Assembly: GCA_044870185.1 (NCBI GenBank) | Contig: JBIOYL010000145.1 | Coordinates: forward strand, 1 to 5,865 | DNA from: JBIOYL01 sp044870185 | GTDB taxonomy: Bacteria > Actinomycetota > CALGFH01 | Direction: 5' to 3' | Length of the DNA: 5,865 nt | Shown: positions 1 to 5,417 of the stretch, piece by piece | Position numbering within the stretch: the stretch's first letter is position 1 | Layout of the letters: every line of letters starts with the position of its first letter | Translations under genes and position numbers: made by a program | The notes under the pieces: model-generated | The model's input: the letters and a program-made list of their open reading frames with translations, nothing else | Told to the model about the DNA's origin: nothing | Databases searched by the model: none

Positions 1-128
1 GCCCGGCCGCGGCGCCGGCGGGCTCCAGCCTCGGTGTAGGCACACGGGCCCCTCCGGCCTGCTTGCAGCCTGCCTGCTCACAGGCCAGTTCCACCAGCCC
101 GTTCACCTACAACTGTCGAACCGGAGCG
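1..128. other. Unassigned left flank
   Basis: No gene or RNA was recognised here. The sequence is very G+C-rich and has no reading frame with a recognisable family signature on either strand. Its right edge matters: the MBL-fold similarity of the minus-strand gene stops at about position 129, so this stretch looks like foreign or rearranged DNA joined to the truncated gene. The minus-strand frame runs only eight more codons past that point to a stop at 103-105. No inverted repeat or target duplication was identified that would name the element responsible. Confidence 0.4.
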
Positions 129-976
129 TCGGTATCGCCGTCGAGTTGATGATCCGAAGCTCAGCGCTGACGTTGGCCCGGGCGATCACCTCTGTGTCCG
201 GCCCACGAAGCGCAACCAGGCCCCCGATGTGGTCCCAGTGGGCGTGAGTGATGATCACGTGCGTGATCGGCTTTGACGTGATCTCCCGCAGAGCGGTCAG
301 AGCGGTGCGGACGTTCGCGTCCGTGGTGGCCGCGTCGATCGCCACAATGCCCTCGCCCGTCTGGACAAAGGCGAAGTCACTGAAGTCGTAGCCCTGGGCC
401 ACGTGCACACCGGGTGCGACCTCCAGCAGCCGCGGCGTGCGAAACCGAAGTCCGTCACGGAGCGTCATCGAGAAGTCTGCAACGAAGGTCGGGAGATCGT
501 CATCGAGCGACGGATAGCCCGACCGCCTCAGCATCTCGCGCGACTCCGCCTCCCGGCCCAGGGTCCGATACGCCTTGGCCAGCGACCGGTAGATGCCCCG
601 CCACAAGCCGACGGGGAACTGGTTCCTGGCCGCGAGCACCCACTCCAGGTCGGCTACCGCAGCCTCAGCCGTTCCGACCACGGGTGGTGCGTCGGCCAGG
701 ACCTGGCCGCGGAAGTAGGTCGTCAATCCAGGCGCGCGGCTCACCGCTTCGTCGAGCTTGGCGACCGCGGCGAAGAACTCCGGAGCGGCGACCTTGGCTA
801 CGAACCCCGGAGCGTGCCCAACGTGCCGAACAAGCTGCTGGAGGGCTTCGGGCATTCGTTTCGCCGCCAGTCTGGCCTGGAACGTCCCCTCCAGGGCAAG
901 GAACAGCGGCTCATCCGGCCGCTTCCAGCCAGCGGCTGATCGGCTGACGCGCGGCGTCCAGCAGAGTCTTGCCCAT
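103..976 (-). pseudogene. MBL-fold alkyl-sulfatase-like hydrolase, frameshifted and 3'-truncated
   Basis: The main frame (250 codons from ATG at 853-855) encodes the N-terminal half of a metallo-beta-lactamase-fold hydrolase resembling the alkyl sulfatase (SDS hydrolase) group. These enzymes use two metal ions to cleave alkyl sulfate esters. Visible landmarks, numbered from that ATG, are APGVHVAQGYDFSD at about 147-160, the strand GIVAIDAATT at 169-178, and the zinc motif THAHWDHIGG with His204, His206, Asp208 and His209. Similarity ends at about residue 242 and eight unrelated residues precede the stop, so the remaining metal ligands and C-terminal domains are absent; family members are usually well over 500 residues. 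Translation probably began at 976: that ATG has AGGAGG 8 nt upstream (985-990), whereas 855 has no clear ribosome site. The frame from 976 hits a TGA at 911-913, and skipping one base there joins it to the MBL frame (EPLFLALEGTFQARLAAKR then MPEAL). I infer a 1-nt indel plus 3' loss. Substrate is not known. Confidence 0.72.
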
Positions 977-1023
977 CACCGTTTCCTCCTGCTGTCCTGG
1001 TGGCGGGTGATCGGTCCGGTCAT
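976..1023 (-). CDS. Putative 15-codon coupling or leader mini-ORF
   Basis: This reads MTGPITRHQDSRRKR then TGA. Its ATG (1021-1023) overlaps the hydrolase stop in TCATGA, and its TGA (976-978) overlaps the MBL start in TGATG. Ribosomes finishing the hydrolase could therefore reinitiate here and again at the MBL gene. The first 11 residues almost repeat the hydrolase N-terminus (MTEPITRHQDS), because both lie in a duplicated DNA segment. It may be a true coupling peptide, or just a duplicated fragment of the hydrolase 5' end that happens to stay open. A purine-rich GAAGGGAA lies about 11 nt upstream. No function is assigned. Confidence 0.3.
   Translation of the reverse strand: MTGPITRHQDSRRKR
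985..990 (-). promoter_or_regulatory. Strong ribosome binding site for the MBL gene
   Basis: Read on the minus strand this is AGGAGG, placed 8 nt before the ATG at 974-976. It is the best Shine-Dalgarno match on the minus strand in this part of the window. It is the main reason to place the original MBL start at 976 and to regard the present reading frame as frameshifted, rather than starting at the internal ATG at 855. Confidence 0.7.
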
Positions 1024-1061
1024 GACCGTTGGTTCCCTTCGGTGCTAATCGGGTGTGGCGG
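991..1061. repeat. Direct repeat, copy A (leader segment)
   Basis: This is one copy of a roughly 70-bp direct repeat; the other is at 2103-2171. The first 34 positions (991-1024 against 2103-2136) match at 33 of 34. The rest is diverged but keeps the blocks CCCTTCGGTG and GGTGTGGCGG. On the minus strand it covers the last codons of the alpha/beta hydrolase, a GAAGGG ribosome-site-like run, and the first codons of the 15-codon mini-ORF. Similarity stops at both ends, so it is not part of a larger obvious duplication. Confidence 0.8.
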
Positions 1062-2135
1062 CGACCCGTTCCGGGGCCGGGCGAGCCGTGGTTGCGGGAG
1101 CGCGCGGATGAGGTCGGCGAGCAGGTTTGGGTGCTCGCTGGTGGTGAGGTGGCCGCCGGGCAGGTCGTGGATGCGCACCAGTGTTGGGTCGAGGCGTTGG
1201 CGGGCCGCGGGGATCTGTCGTGGTTCGAACGGGTCGAGGGCGCTGCCTGCGATGTCCCAGGTGAGCTCGTTGCCGAGGGCCGCGGTGAGGCGGGCGAGGT
1301 CCCAGCGGGCCGCGTTGCGCTTGTGTTCGTCGACGAATCCGGCGCCGTCGTGCAGGAACCGCACCCCGTCGTGCCGGGCGAGGACGTCGTACATGTCGCC
1401 GATCTCCTCGTCGCTGAGCCGGTAGCCGCGGGACCACATGCGGGATGTACGCAGCACACGCGCAAAGGAGGCCGGGTGGTTCTGGTTCCAGGCCATGGCC
1501 AGGCCGCCGAGCCGGGTCTTCATGAACGGGGTGGTGCGCCAGGGGTGGGAGTGGGCATCGGCGAACAGCCCGCCGTTGACCAGCAGGACGCCGCTGATGC
1601 GGGTGCCCTCGGGGTCACCGGCGGCGCGGCGGTCGAGGCGGCGGGCGAGCAGCTCAAGGACCACCAGGCTGGAGTAGTCGAACGACATCGCGACCGTGCT
1701 GGTGATGTCGTGCGCGGCCCACAGGGCTTCGACGAGGTCGGCGCGCTCGATGGTTGAGTACGCGTAGTTGCGGGGTTTGTCGGAGTCGCCCTGCCCGAGG
1801 TACTCCACGTACAGGCGCGGGCTTGGGATGTCGTGCAGCTGGGCGTCGACCTGCGCCCAGCCGTAGGAGCCATCGGGAAAGCCCGGCAGCATGCTGACCC
1901 AGTGCCCGTCCGGTGAGGGGTCACCGTGGACGCGTTCGAACACGTGCGGCAGGCCGGTGTGGCTGCCCGGGGCCAGCGTACGGCGGGCCGGGTCGTACGG
2001 GCGGCGCCTGCCGCCGGCGAACCAGGTCGCGGGCCGCACCCGTCCGGTCGCCGAATGGGCGGGCGACGCGTCGGCCGGGCTCATGATGCGTCCGCGGCGT
2101 TCGCTGTCCTGGTGGCGGGTGATCGGTTCGGTCAT
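1020..2135 (-). CDS. Alpha/beta-fold hydrolase, haloalkane dehalogenase/epoxide hydrolase-like
   Basis: A 371-residue soluble alpha/beta hydrolase. The fold signature appears in order: oxyanion-loop segment LPGFPDGS (83-90), post-strand motif GQGDSDKP (114-121), nucleophile elbow AMSFDYSSLV (149-158), likely acid Asp301 in SALDPF, and catalytic His329 in PGGHLTTSEHP. The elbow places Asp153 where serine hydrolases have Ser. Haloalkane dehalogenases and epoxide hydrolases share this Asp nucleophile, and GQGDSDKP resembles their GxGxSDKP. The usual HGxP and HDWG/HDYG sequences are altered to LPGFP and SFDYS, so substrate cannot be predicted. The start at 2135 has GAAGGGATC about 9 nt upstream; an internal ATG at residue 18 (MSPADASP) is an alternative, since residues 1-17 lie largely in a duplicated leader. 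Residues from about 346 look like a non-family tail running into the second repeat copy. It is divergent from a LysR regulator and overlaps the next ORF by 4 nt. Confidence 0.85.
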   Translation of the reverse strand: MTEPITRHQDSERRGRIMSPADASPAHSATGRVRPATWFAGGRRRPYDPARRTLAPGSHTGLPHVFERVHGDPSPDGHWVSMLPGFPDGSYGWAQVDAQLHDIPSPRLYVEYLGQGDSDKPRNYAYSTIERADLVEALWAAHDITSTVAMSFDYSSLVVLELLARRLDRRAAGDPEGTRISGVLLVNGGLFADAHSHPWRTTPFMKTRLGGLAMAWNQNHPASFARVLRTSRMWSRGYRLSDEEIGDMYDVLARHDGVRFLHDGAGFVDEHKRNAARWDLARLTAALGNELTWDIAGSALDPFEPRQIPAARQRLDPTLVRIHDLPGGHLTTSEHPNLLADLIRALPQPRLARPRNGSPPHPISTEGNQRS

Positions 2136-2171
2136 GGCAGTGATCCCTTCGGTGTCAGTCAGGTGTGGCGG
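2103..2171. repeat. Direct repeat, copy B (leader segment)
   Basis: This is the partner of 991-1061, 1112 bp away in the same orientation. On the minus strand it holds the hydrolase ribosome binding region (GAAGGG) and start codon, and encodes MTEPITRHQDS. Here the peptide runs in frame into the hydrolase. In copy A the spacer before the following ATG is 14 nt rather than 18, so the peptide ends instead of fusing to the MBL gene. Recombination between the copies would delete the hydrolase gene and put the MBL gene directly behind the promoter side. Confidence 0.8.
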
Positions 2172-2187
2172 GCAGCAGTTTGCTGCC
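2171..2187. promoter_or_regulatory. Inverted repeat in the hydrolase 5' leader
   Basis: GGCAGCA-GTT-TGCTGCC is a perfect 7-bp inverted repeat with a 3-nt spacer, 36 nt upstream of the hydrolase start. It could form an RNA hairpin in the 5' leader or be a protein-binding dyad. It has no T-run, so it is not an intrinsic terminator. It begins exactly where the 70-bp direct repeat ends. Confidence 0.4.
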
Positions 2188-2433
2188 GCAGGGTTACCGG
2201 ACTGCTGAGGCGGGGTGCGCTGGGGTCTCGGCTTCGTGCGTGGGTTCGGATCGCATAGCTGATGGTGTCCTCTCAGTCTGTAGGCATTCCCCCGGATGAC
2301 CTGGCGATCCTGCGCGTGCAGGAGGTTGCCGTGCCGCCCGGCGCAAGTTCCCCTCGCGCTGGTGTCCGCCGTCGATGCTGCGAGCCTGACGCCGTACCCG
2401 CAGCCGAAAAAGAGGCAGCTTGCGAACGCACTC

Positions 2434-2448
2434 TTCGGCCAGGCCGAA
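2434..2448. promoter_or_regulatory. Candidate LysR box (T-N11-A palindrome)
   Basis: TTCGGCC-A-GGCCGAA is a perfect 7-bp inverted repeat around one central base. T2435 and A2447 are separated by exactly 11 bases, matching the T-N11-A dyad typical of LysR-family recognition sites. It lies 62 nt upstream of the lysR start and about 300 nt upstream of the hydrolase start. The position fits autoregulation; control of the hydrolase would require its promoter to lie well upstream of its start codon. Confidence 0.5.
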
Positions 2449-2510
2449 CAATCTTGCGGCCGGGGTACTTCATCCGATCGGCCGCCAGCCTGTTGGGGTA
2501 CCGTCATGAC

Positions 2511-3485
2511 ATGGAGCTGCGTCAGCTCGAAGCGTTCGTGGCAGTAGCCACCGAGCTGCACTTTGGGCGGGCCGCCGAGCGGCTGCACATCGCCGCGCCG
2601 ACGCTCAGCGAACTGATCCGCCGCCTGGAGCGCGAGCTGGGCACACCGCTATTCACCCGCACCACCCGCCAGGTTGCCATCACCAGCGCCGGTGCCGAAC
2701 TGCTCACCCGCTCGAAGGTCATTCTCGACGAGGTCGCCGCCGCCAAGGCCGCTGTACGCCGCGTCGCTGGCGGCGAGGCAGGCACCGTGCGGCTGGGCAT
2801 CACCCCGCCCGCTGCCCCAGTGCTCGCCCCTCACCTGATCAGTCTGTTCGCCGCCGAAGCACCACAGGTAACTGTCGAACTGCAGCGGATGTGGCTGCCC
2901 AAGCTCCTCGACGCTGTCGTTACCGGCGACATCGATGTGGCCCTCACCTGCGGCCCGGTCCCCGAACCAGCCAGGATCGCCACCGAGGTGTTCTGTGCCG
3001 AACCGCTCCTGGTCGGCCTGCGCCCAGACCATCGCCTGGCCAGCCGCGACACCATCGCGCTGTCCGAACTCGCCCACGAGGTGCTGGGCACCGCCCCGGA
3101 GGCCCTGTTCCCCGCGTGGGCGCTGACCCAGCGCCAGGCACTCGACACCGCAGGCATCGGCCCGCCGACCATCGAGCTCGCCGACACTGACCTGGCAGCC
3201 ATCCGCTGGGCCGACCAGCGCGACATTGACTGGATCCTGCTGATCCCGTCCCTGGCGGCCGCCCACACCCAGACAGTCATCCGCCCGGTGGTGCCCCGCC
3301 GGCTCGTGCCATTCACCCTGCAATGGAACCCCAGCCGGGCGCACACCACGGCCGTTGCCCGATTCGTCCACTGTGCGCTGGCTGCAGATCTCCCGCCCGG
3401 CTGGCATACCCAGCCCGATCACCTGCACCACACCGAACCAAACGAGGACCCGGACGACCCCCACCCGAGCCAGCAACGCGATTAG
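2511..3485 (+). CDS. LysR-family transcriptional regulator
   Basis: This 324-residue protein starts MELRQLEAFVAVATELHF and has the classic LysR N-terminal winged helix-turn-helix (about 1-60): FGRAAERLHIAAPTLSELIRRLE for the helices and GTPLFTRTTRQVAITSAG for the wing. A linker helix (62-88) leads to a periplasmic-binding-protein-like effector domain, with GTVRLGITPPAAP at 91-103, VVTGDIDVALTCGP at 136-149, and EPLLVGLRPDHRLA at 164-177. These proteins act as tetramers on T-N11-A boxes and usually activate a divergent gene when bound to a small-molecule inducer. The target here is probably the hydrolase operon. Residues from about 296 form a Pro/Asp/His-rich tail beyond the normal roughly 300-residue length. 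The start at 2511 is chosen because the LysR domain begins there; the frame is open back to 2262 but that extension is not LysR-like. No good ribosome site precedes it, so it may be weakly translated or leaderless. Confidence 0.92.
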   Translation: MELRQLEAFVAVATELHFGRAAERLHIAAPTLSELIRRLERELGTPLFTRTTRQVAITSAGAELLTRSKVILDEVAAAKAAVRRVAGGEAGTVRLGITPPAAPVLAPHLISLFAAEAPQVTVELQRMWLPKLLDAVVTGDIDVALTCGPVPEPARIATEVFCAEPLLVGLRPDHRLASRDTIALSELAHEVLGTAPEALFPAWALTQRQALDTAGIGPPTIELADTDLAAIRWADQRDIDWILLIPSLAAAHTQTVIRPVVPRRLVPFTLQWNPSRAHTTAVARFVHCALAADLPPGWHTQPDHLHHTEPNEDPDDPHPSQQRD

Positions 3486-3724
3486 GCTGCGATCCTGGGG
3501 AGCTGACGCCACGGCGTAACGAGCGCGGTGGGATTGGGCGGCCCTGTGAACGGCGATGCGGCCGGGGCCAAGCCCATGCCGCGAGCTACGTGGGTCAGGC
3601 CGCGCCCGGCGGCGAACGCGTATCTGGCCAGCTCGGCGGCCAGGCCCATCGTACGGCTTGACGCCCGGCGGGGCGGGTCCCGAATGGGCGCGCACATCAG
3701 CGCGAGATTCCACCCGCATGCCAC
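3482..3724 (-). CDS. Weak hypothetical 80-residue ORF
   Basis: An open frame that overlaps the lysR stop tail to tail (its TAA is at 3482-3484). It has mostly G/C-ending codons and segments that could form helices (MGLAAELARYAFAAGRGL), but no family was recognised and no clear ribosome site was seen. The opposite strand also has an open frame of similar length with similar codon bias, so strand bias does not decide. It may be the remnant of a displaced gene or chance. Confidence 0.15.
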   Translation of the reverse strand: MACGWNLALMCAPIRDPPRRASSRTMGLAAELARYAFAAGRGLTHVARGMGLAPAASPFTGPPNPTALVTPWRQLPRIAA

Positions 3725-3852
3725 CTTCGGTTGCAGTGCCCCGGCGTTGTGTGAGTCTGTCTCGTTCGTGACGTAATGCCAGATAGTGCAATGCAGGCAC
3801 GAACGGCCAGGATCATGCGGTTACCACAGCCTCATGACCCGGACGGACGCCG
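3486..3852. other. Unassigned region between lysR and the transposase remnant
   Basis: This 367-bp stretch holds only the weak minus-strand ORF described separately. No tRNA, promoter or convincing terminator was seen; ACGCC-AC-GGCGT at 3506-3517 has too short a loop for a stable hairpin and no T-run. The left end of the ISAs1 element should fall in the last part of this region. The segment around 3760-3778 weakly resembles the reverse complement of 4860-4885, but not well enough to set the boundary. Confidence 0.4.
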
Positions 3853-4854
3853 ATGCCTGCCGACCCATCATCCCCGATCCCAGCCGCCCGCCCTGGCCCA
3901 ACTTGCCTACGCCCAGCCCCTCCACGACAGCGAACCCCCGCACCTGCTCACCTACCTGGCCAGCATCCCCGACCCGCGAGCTGCCCGTGGCCGCCGCCAC
4001 CCGCTGGTCACCATCCTGGGCCTGGCCGCCGCCGCAGTGCTGGCAGGGGCGCGGTCGATCACCGCGATCGCCGAGTGGGCCGCCGACGCACCCCAGCCGG
4101 TCCGGCCGTGCTCGGCGCCCGCCACCACGCTCCCGGCCACTGCAGCGTCCCGGCCGAGACCACCATCCGCCGCACGCTCGGCCGGCTCGACACCCAGGTG
4201 CTGGCCGGCGCCATCGGCGCGTGGCTGGCCGACCGCGACGGCAAGGACCCTGGCAACCCCGCAGGTGGTCGGCGGCGGGCCGTCGCGGTCGACGGCAAGA
4301 CCCTGCGTGGCGCCCAAGGTGCCACCGCCGACGGCCGCCCGGTCCACCTGTTGGCCTGCATGGGCCACACCACCCGCGCGGTGCTGGCCCAACGCCAGGT
4401 CGGCGGCGCTCCCGAGGAGGTCCCCGCGTTCGCCCCGCTGCTGGCCGACCTGGATCTGACCGGGGTGGTGGTCACTGCTGACGCGCTGCAGACCCACCCC
4501 GAGGCCGCCGAGTTCCTGGTCACCCAAAAGCAGGCCCACCACCTGTTCGTCGTCAAGGCCAACCAGCCCATCCTGCTGGAACGCTGCGCCGACCTGCCGT
4601 GGCACCGTGTCCCCGGTGGCCGACCGCACCCGCGACCGCGGCCACGGCCGCGTCGAGCTGCGCACCCTCAAAGCGGTCTGCGTCCGCCGCTTCGGGTTCC
4701 CGCACGCCGCCCAGGTCCTGCAGGTCACCCGCAAGAGCCGCGACGCGATCGGGGCGCTGAGCCGAGCGGGCCGGTCAACCTCGCCGCCGCCCTGCGCCGC
4801 CACGCTCGCGACCCGCGCCGACCCCTCGCCACCCTGGGGATCAGCCTCGGATGA
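3853..4854 (+). pseudogene. ISAs1-family transposase remnant, multiply frameshifted with internal deletion
   Basis: ISAs1 elements move by a DDE transposase acting on terminal inverted repeats. The parts lie in two frames. A start reading MPADPSSPIPAA (3853) is followed, after a shift near 3885-3895 (an extra CCGC-like unit), by the N-terminal ISAs1 domain: HLLTYLASIPDPRAARGRRH and GARSITAIAEWAAD. The frame changes near 4105 (one base lost), giving TTIRRTLGRLD, AVDGKTLRGA with the first catalytic Asp, TADALQTHPEA with the second, and HHLFVVKANQP. A C-run at 4611-4614 (one extra C) shifts it again to DRGHGRVELRTLK and VLQVTRKSRD. Directly after that, near 4744, the text jumps to AIGALSRA and, after one more base loss near 4770, GPVNLAAALRRHARDP and the usual C-terminus. 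The missing block, about 75-85 residues by family comparison from memory, should contain the HW-x-IE segment with the catalytic Glu. The element cannot make an active transposase. Confidence 0.85.
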
Positions 4855-4951
4855 AAACCGACATCACGACAGAACGACGGAGCGTGCGCCATGAACGATG
4901 AACGGAGGTCTTTGATGCGCAGGTAGGCAAGACCGATCGCGAGTCGGTGCT
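4855..4951. other. Short spacer between the ISAs1 remnant and the intron
   Basis: About 97 bp separate the transposase stop from the intron start. The first 25-30 bp (AAAACCGACATCACGACAGA) probably include the right end of the IS. The rest is the 5' exon-side flank of the intron. It ends in a small inverted repeat, ACCGA (4932-4936) and TCGGT (4944-4948), just before the insertion point. Some bacterial introns insert next to such stem-loops. I could not tell what gene, if any, the intron interrupted. Confidence 0.4.
4945..4951 (+). other. Candidate intron-binding site IBS1
   Basis: CGGTGCT is the last 7 nt of the 5' exon, directly abutting the intron's GTGCG. It can pair with GGCACCG at 5062-5068 over all 7 positions (six Watson-Crick pairs and one G-U), in the antiparallel register expected for IBS1-EBS1. 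This pairing supports the boundary at 4951/4952. The candidate EBS1 is only about 110 nt into the intron, earlier than usual, so chance pairing is possible. Confidence 0.4.
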
Positions 4952-5417
4952 GTGCGAGAGATGAAGGACGGTTGGCCCTTCGGAGTCGCCCTTCGGGGGG
5001 AGGCTCCAAACCACCACATGCTGCGTTGGCCGAAGACCGTCGTGGTGAGCGATGTGGAAAAGGCACCGGTGAGGTGTCAGGTGGGGACCAGGAAGATGAG
5101 TGAACCCGAACCGCTGTTGACGTGTCGTGACGTTCACAAGGTGGCATCGAAACCGTGGCCATGCTCCGGGCTGCGGGAGCAGAACCTGGCGGGAGCCCGA
5201 TGACTGGCCAGGTGGTGCCCGGCACAGAGGCGGCATGAGCCTGGTCTGCGGCTCTCGCATGGAACATGGGAAGGCGCGCCGCGGGTTCCCCGTGGCGTGC
5301 TGGCGGACCGGCCCGTAGTAGTGCCGAAGCCCCTGTAATGGGGGTGGAGCGAAGGGGCCGGGTCATCTGTGGCTGGTTCGTCTGGTCAACCGGGGCAACC
5401 GTGCCCTGGGAGGAGCT
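4952..5417 (+). ncRNA. Group II intron ribozyme, domain I-III region
   Basis: This non-protein stretch is the expected location of ribozyme domains I to III. Visible structure includes CCCC/GGGG complementarity around 5329-5345, paired GGAG/CTCC blocks near 4981-5007, and the candidate exon-binding site GGCACCG at 5062-5068. Short open frames on both strands here have no family features and fit structured RNA sequence. Domain boundaries were not assigned because that needs a covariance model. Confidence 0.6.
5062..5068 (+). other. Candidate exon-binding site EBS1
   Basis: GGCACCG is complementary over 7 positions to the 7 nt immediately 5' of the proposed intron start. In group II introns EBS1 sits in a domain I loop and selects the 5' splice site and DNA target. 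I did not verify that this heptamer lies in a loop, and its early position in the intron is a reason for caution. Confidence 0.35.

Larger units (their letters stand above)
2136..2510. promoter_or_regulatory. Divergent intergenic region between hydrolase and lysR
   Basis: These 375 bp separate the divergent hydrolase (minus) and LysR regulator (plus), the standard arrangement in which a LysR protein binds once and controls both directions. It contains the inverted repeat 2171-2187, the palindrome 2434-2448, the 8-bp palindrome CCGATCGG at 2474-2481, and a GGGGTAC direct repeat at 2462-2468 and 2495-2501. I could not choose -10/-35 elements with confidence on either strand. Short open frames here lack family features and are probably not genes. 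Confidence 0.6.

Noticed and set aside
1029..1757. Long plus-strand open frame opposite the hydrolase (242 codons)
   Set aside because: It is antisense to a clear alpha/beta hydrolase with all catalytic motifs, and its Gly/Ala/Val-rich translation is typical of a shadow frame in high-G+C DNA.
2194..2451. Minus-strand 85-codon ORF in the divergent intergenic region
   Set aside because: Arg/Pro-rich composition, no recognisable motif, no good ribosome site, and it covers the region expected to hold promoters and operators.
2262..2510. 83-codon N-terminal extension of the LysR frame
   Set aside because: LysR proteins begin at the helix-turn-helix, here MELRQLEAFV; the extension is not family-like and crosses the candidate operator.
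2136..2588. Upstream extension of the hydrolase frame into lysR
   Set aside because: The extension has no family similarity, overlaps the regulator's start, and the start at 2135 has a ribosome-site-like sequence.
3506..3517. ACGCC-AC-GGCGT as a lysR terminator
   Set aside because: A 2-nt loop cannot form the full stem, the stem is short, and no T-run follows.
3528..3776. Plus-strand ORF of 82 codons between lysR and the IS
   Set aside because: No family, and it is matched by an equally open frame on the other strand; neither could be preferred from the sequence.
3750..4890. Exact ISAs1 ends and target duplication
   Set aside because: Only a weak partial match was seen between 3760-3778 and the reverse complement of 4860-4885. 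That is not enough to define inverted repeats by eye.
4725..5366. Minus-strand 213-codon ORF across the IS end and intron 5' region
   Set aside because: It spans the boundary of two unrelated mobile elements and reads through ribozyme sequence, so it is a chance frame.
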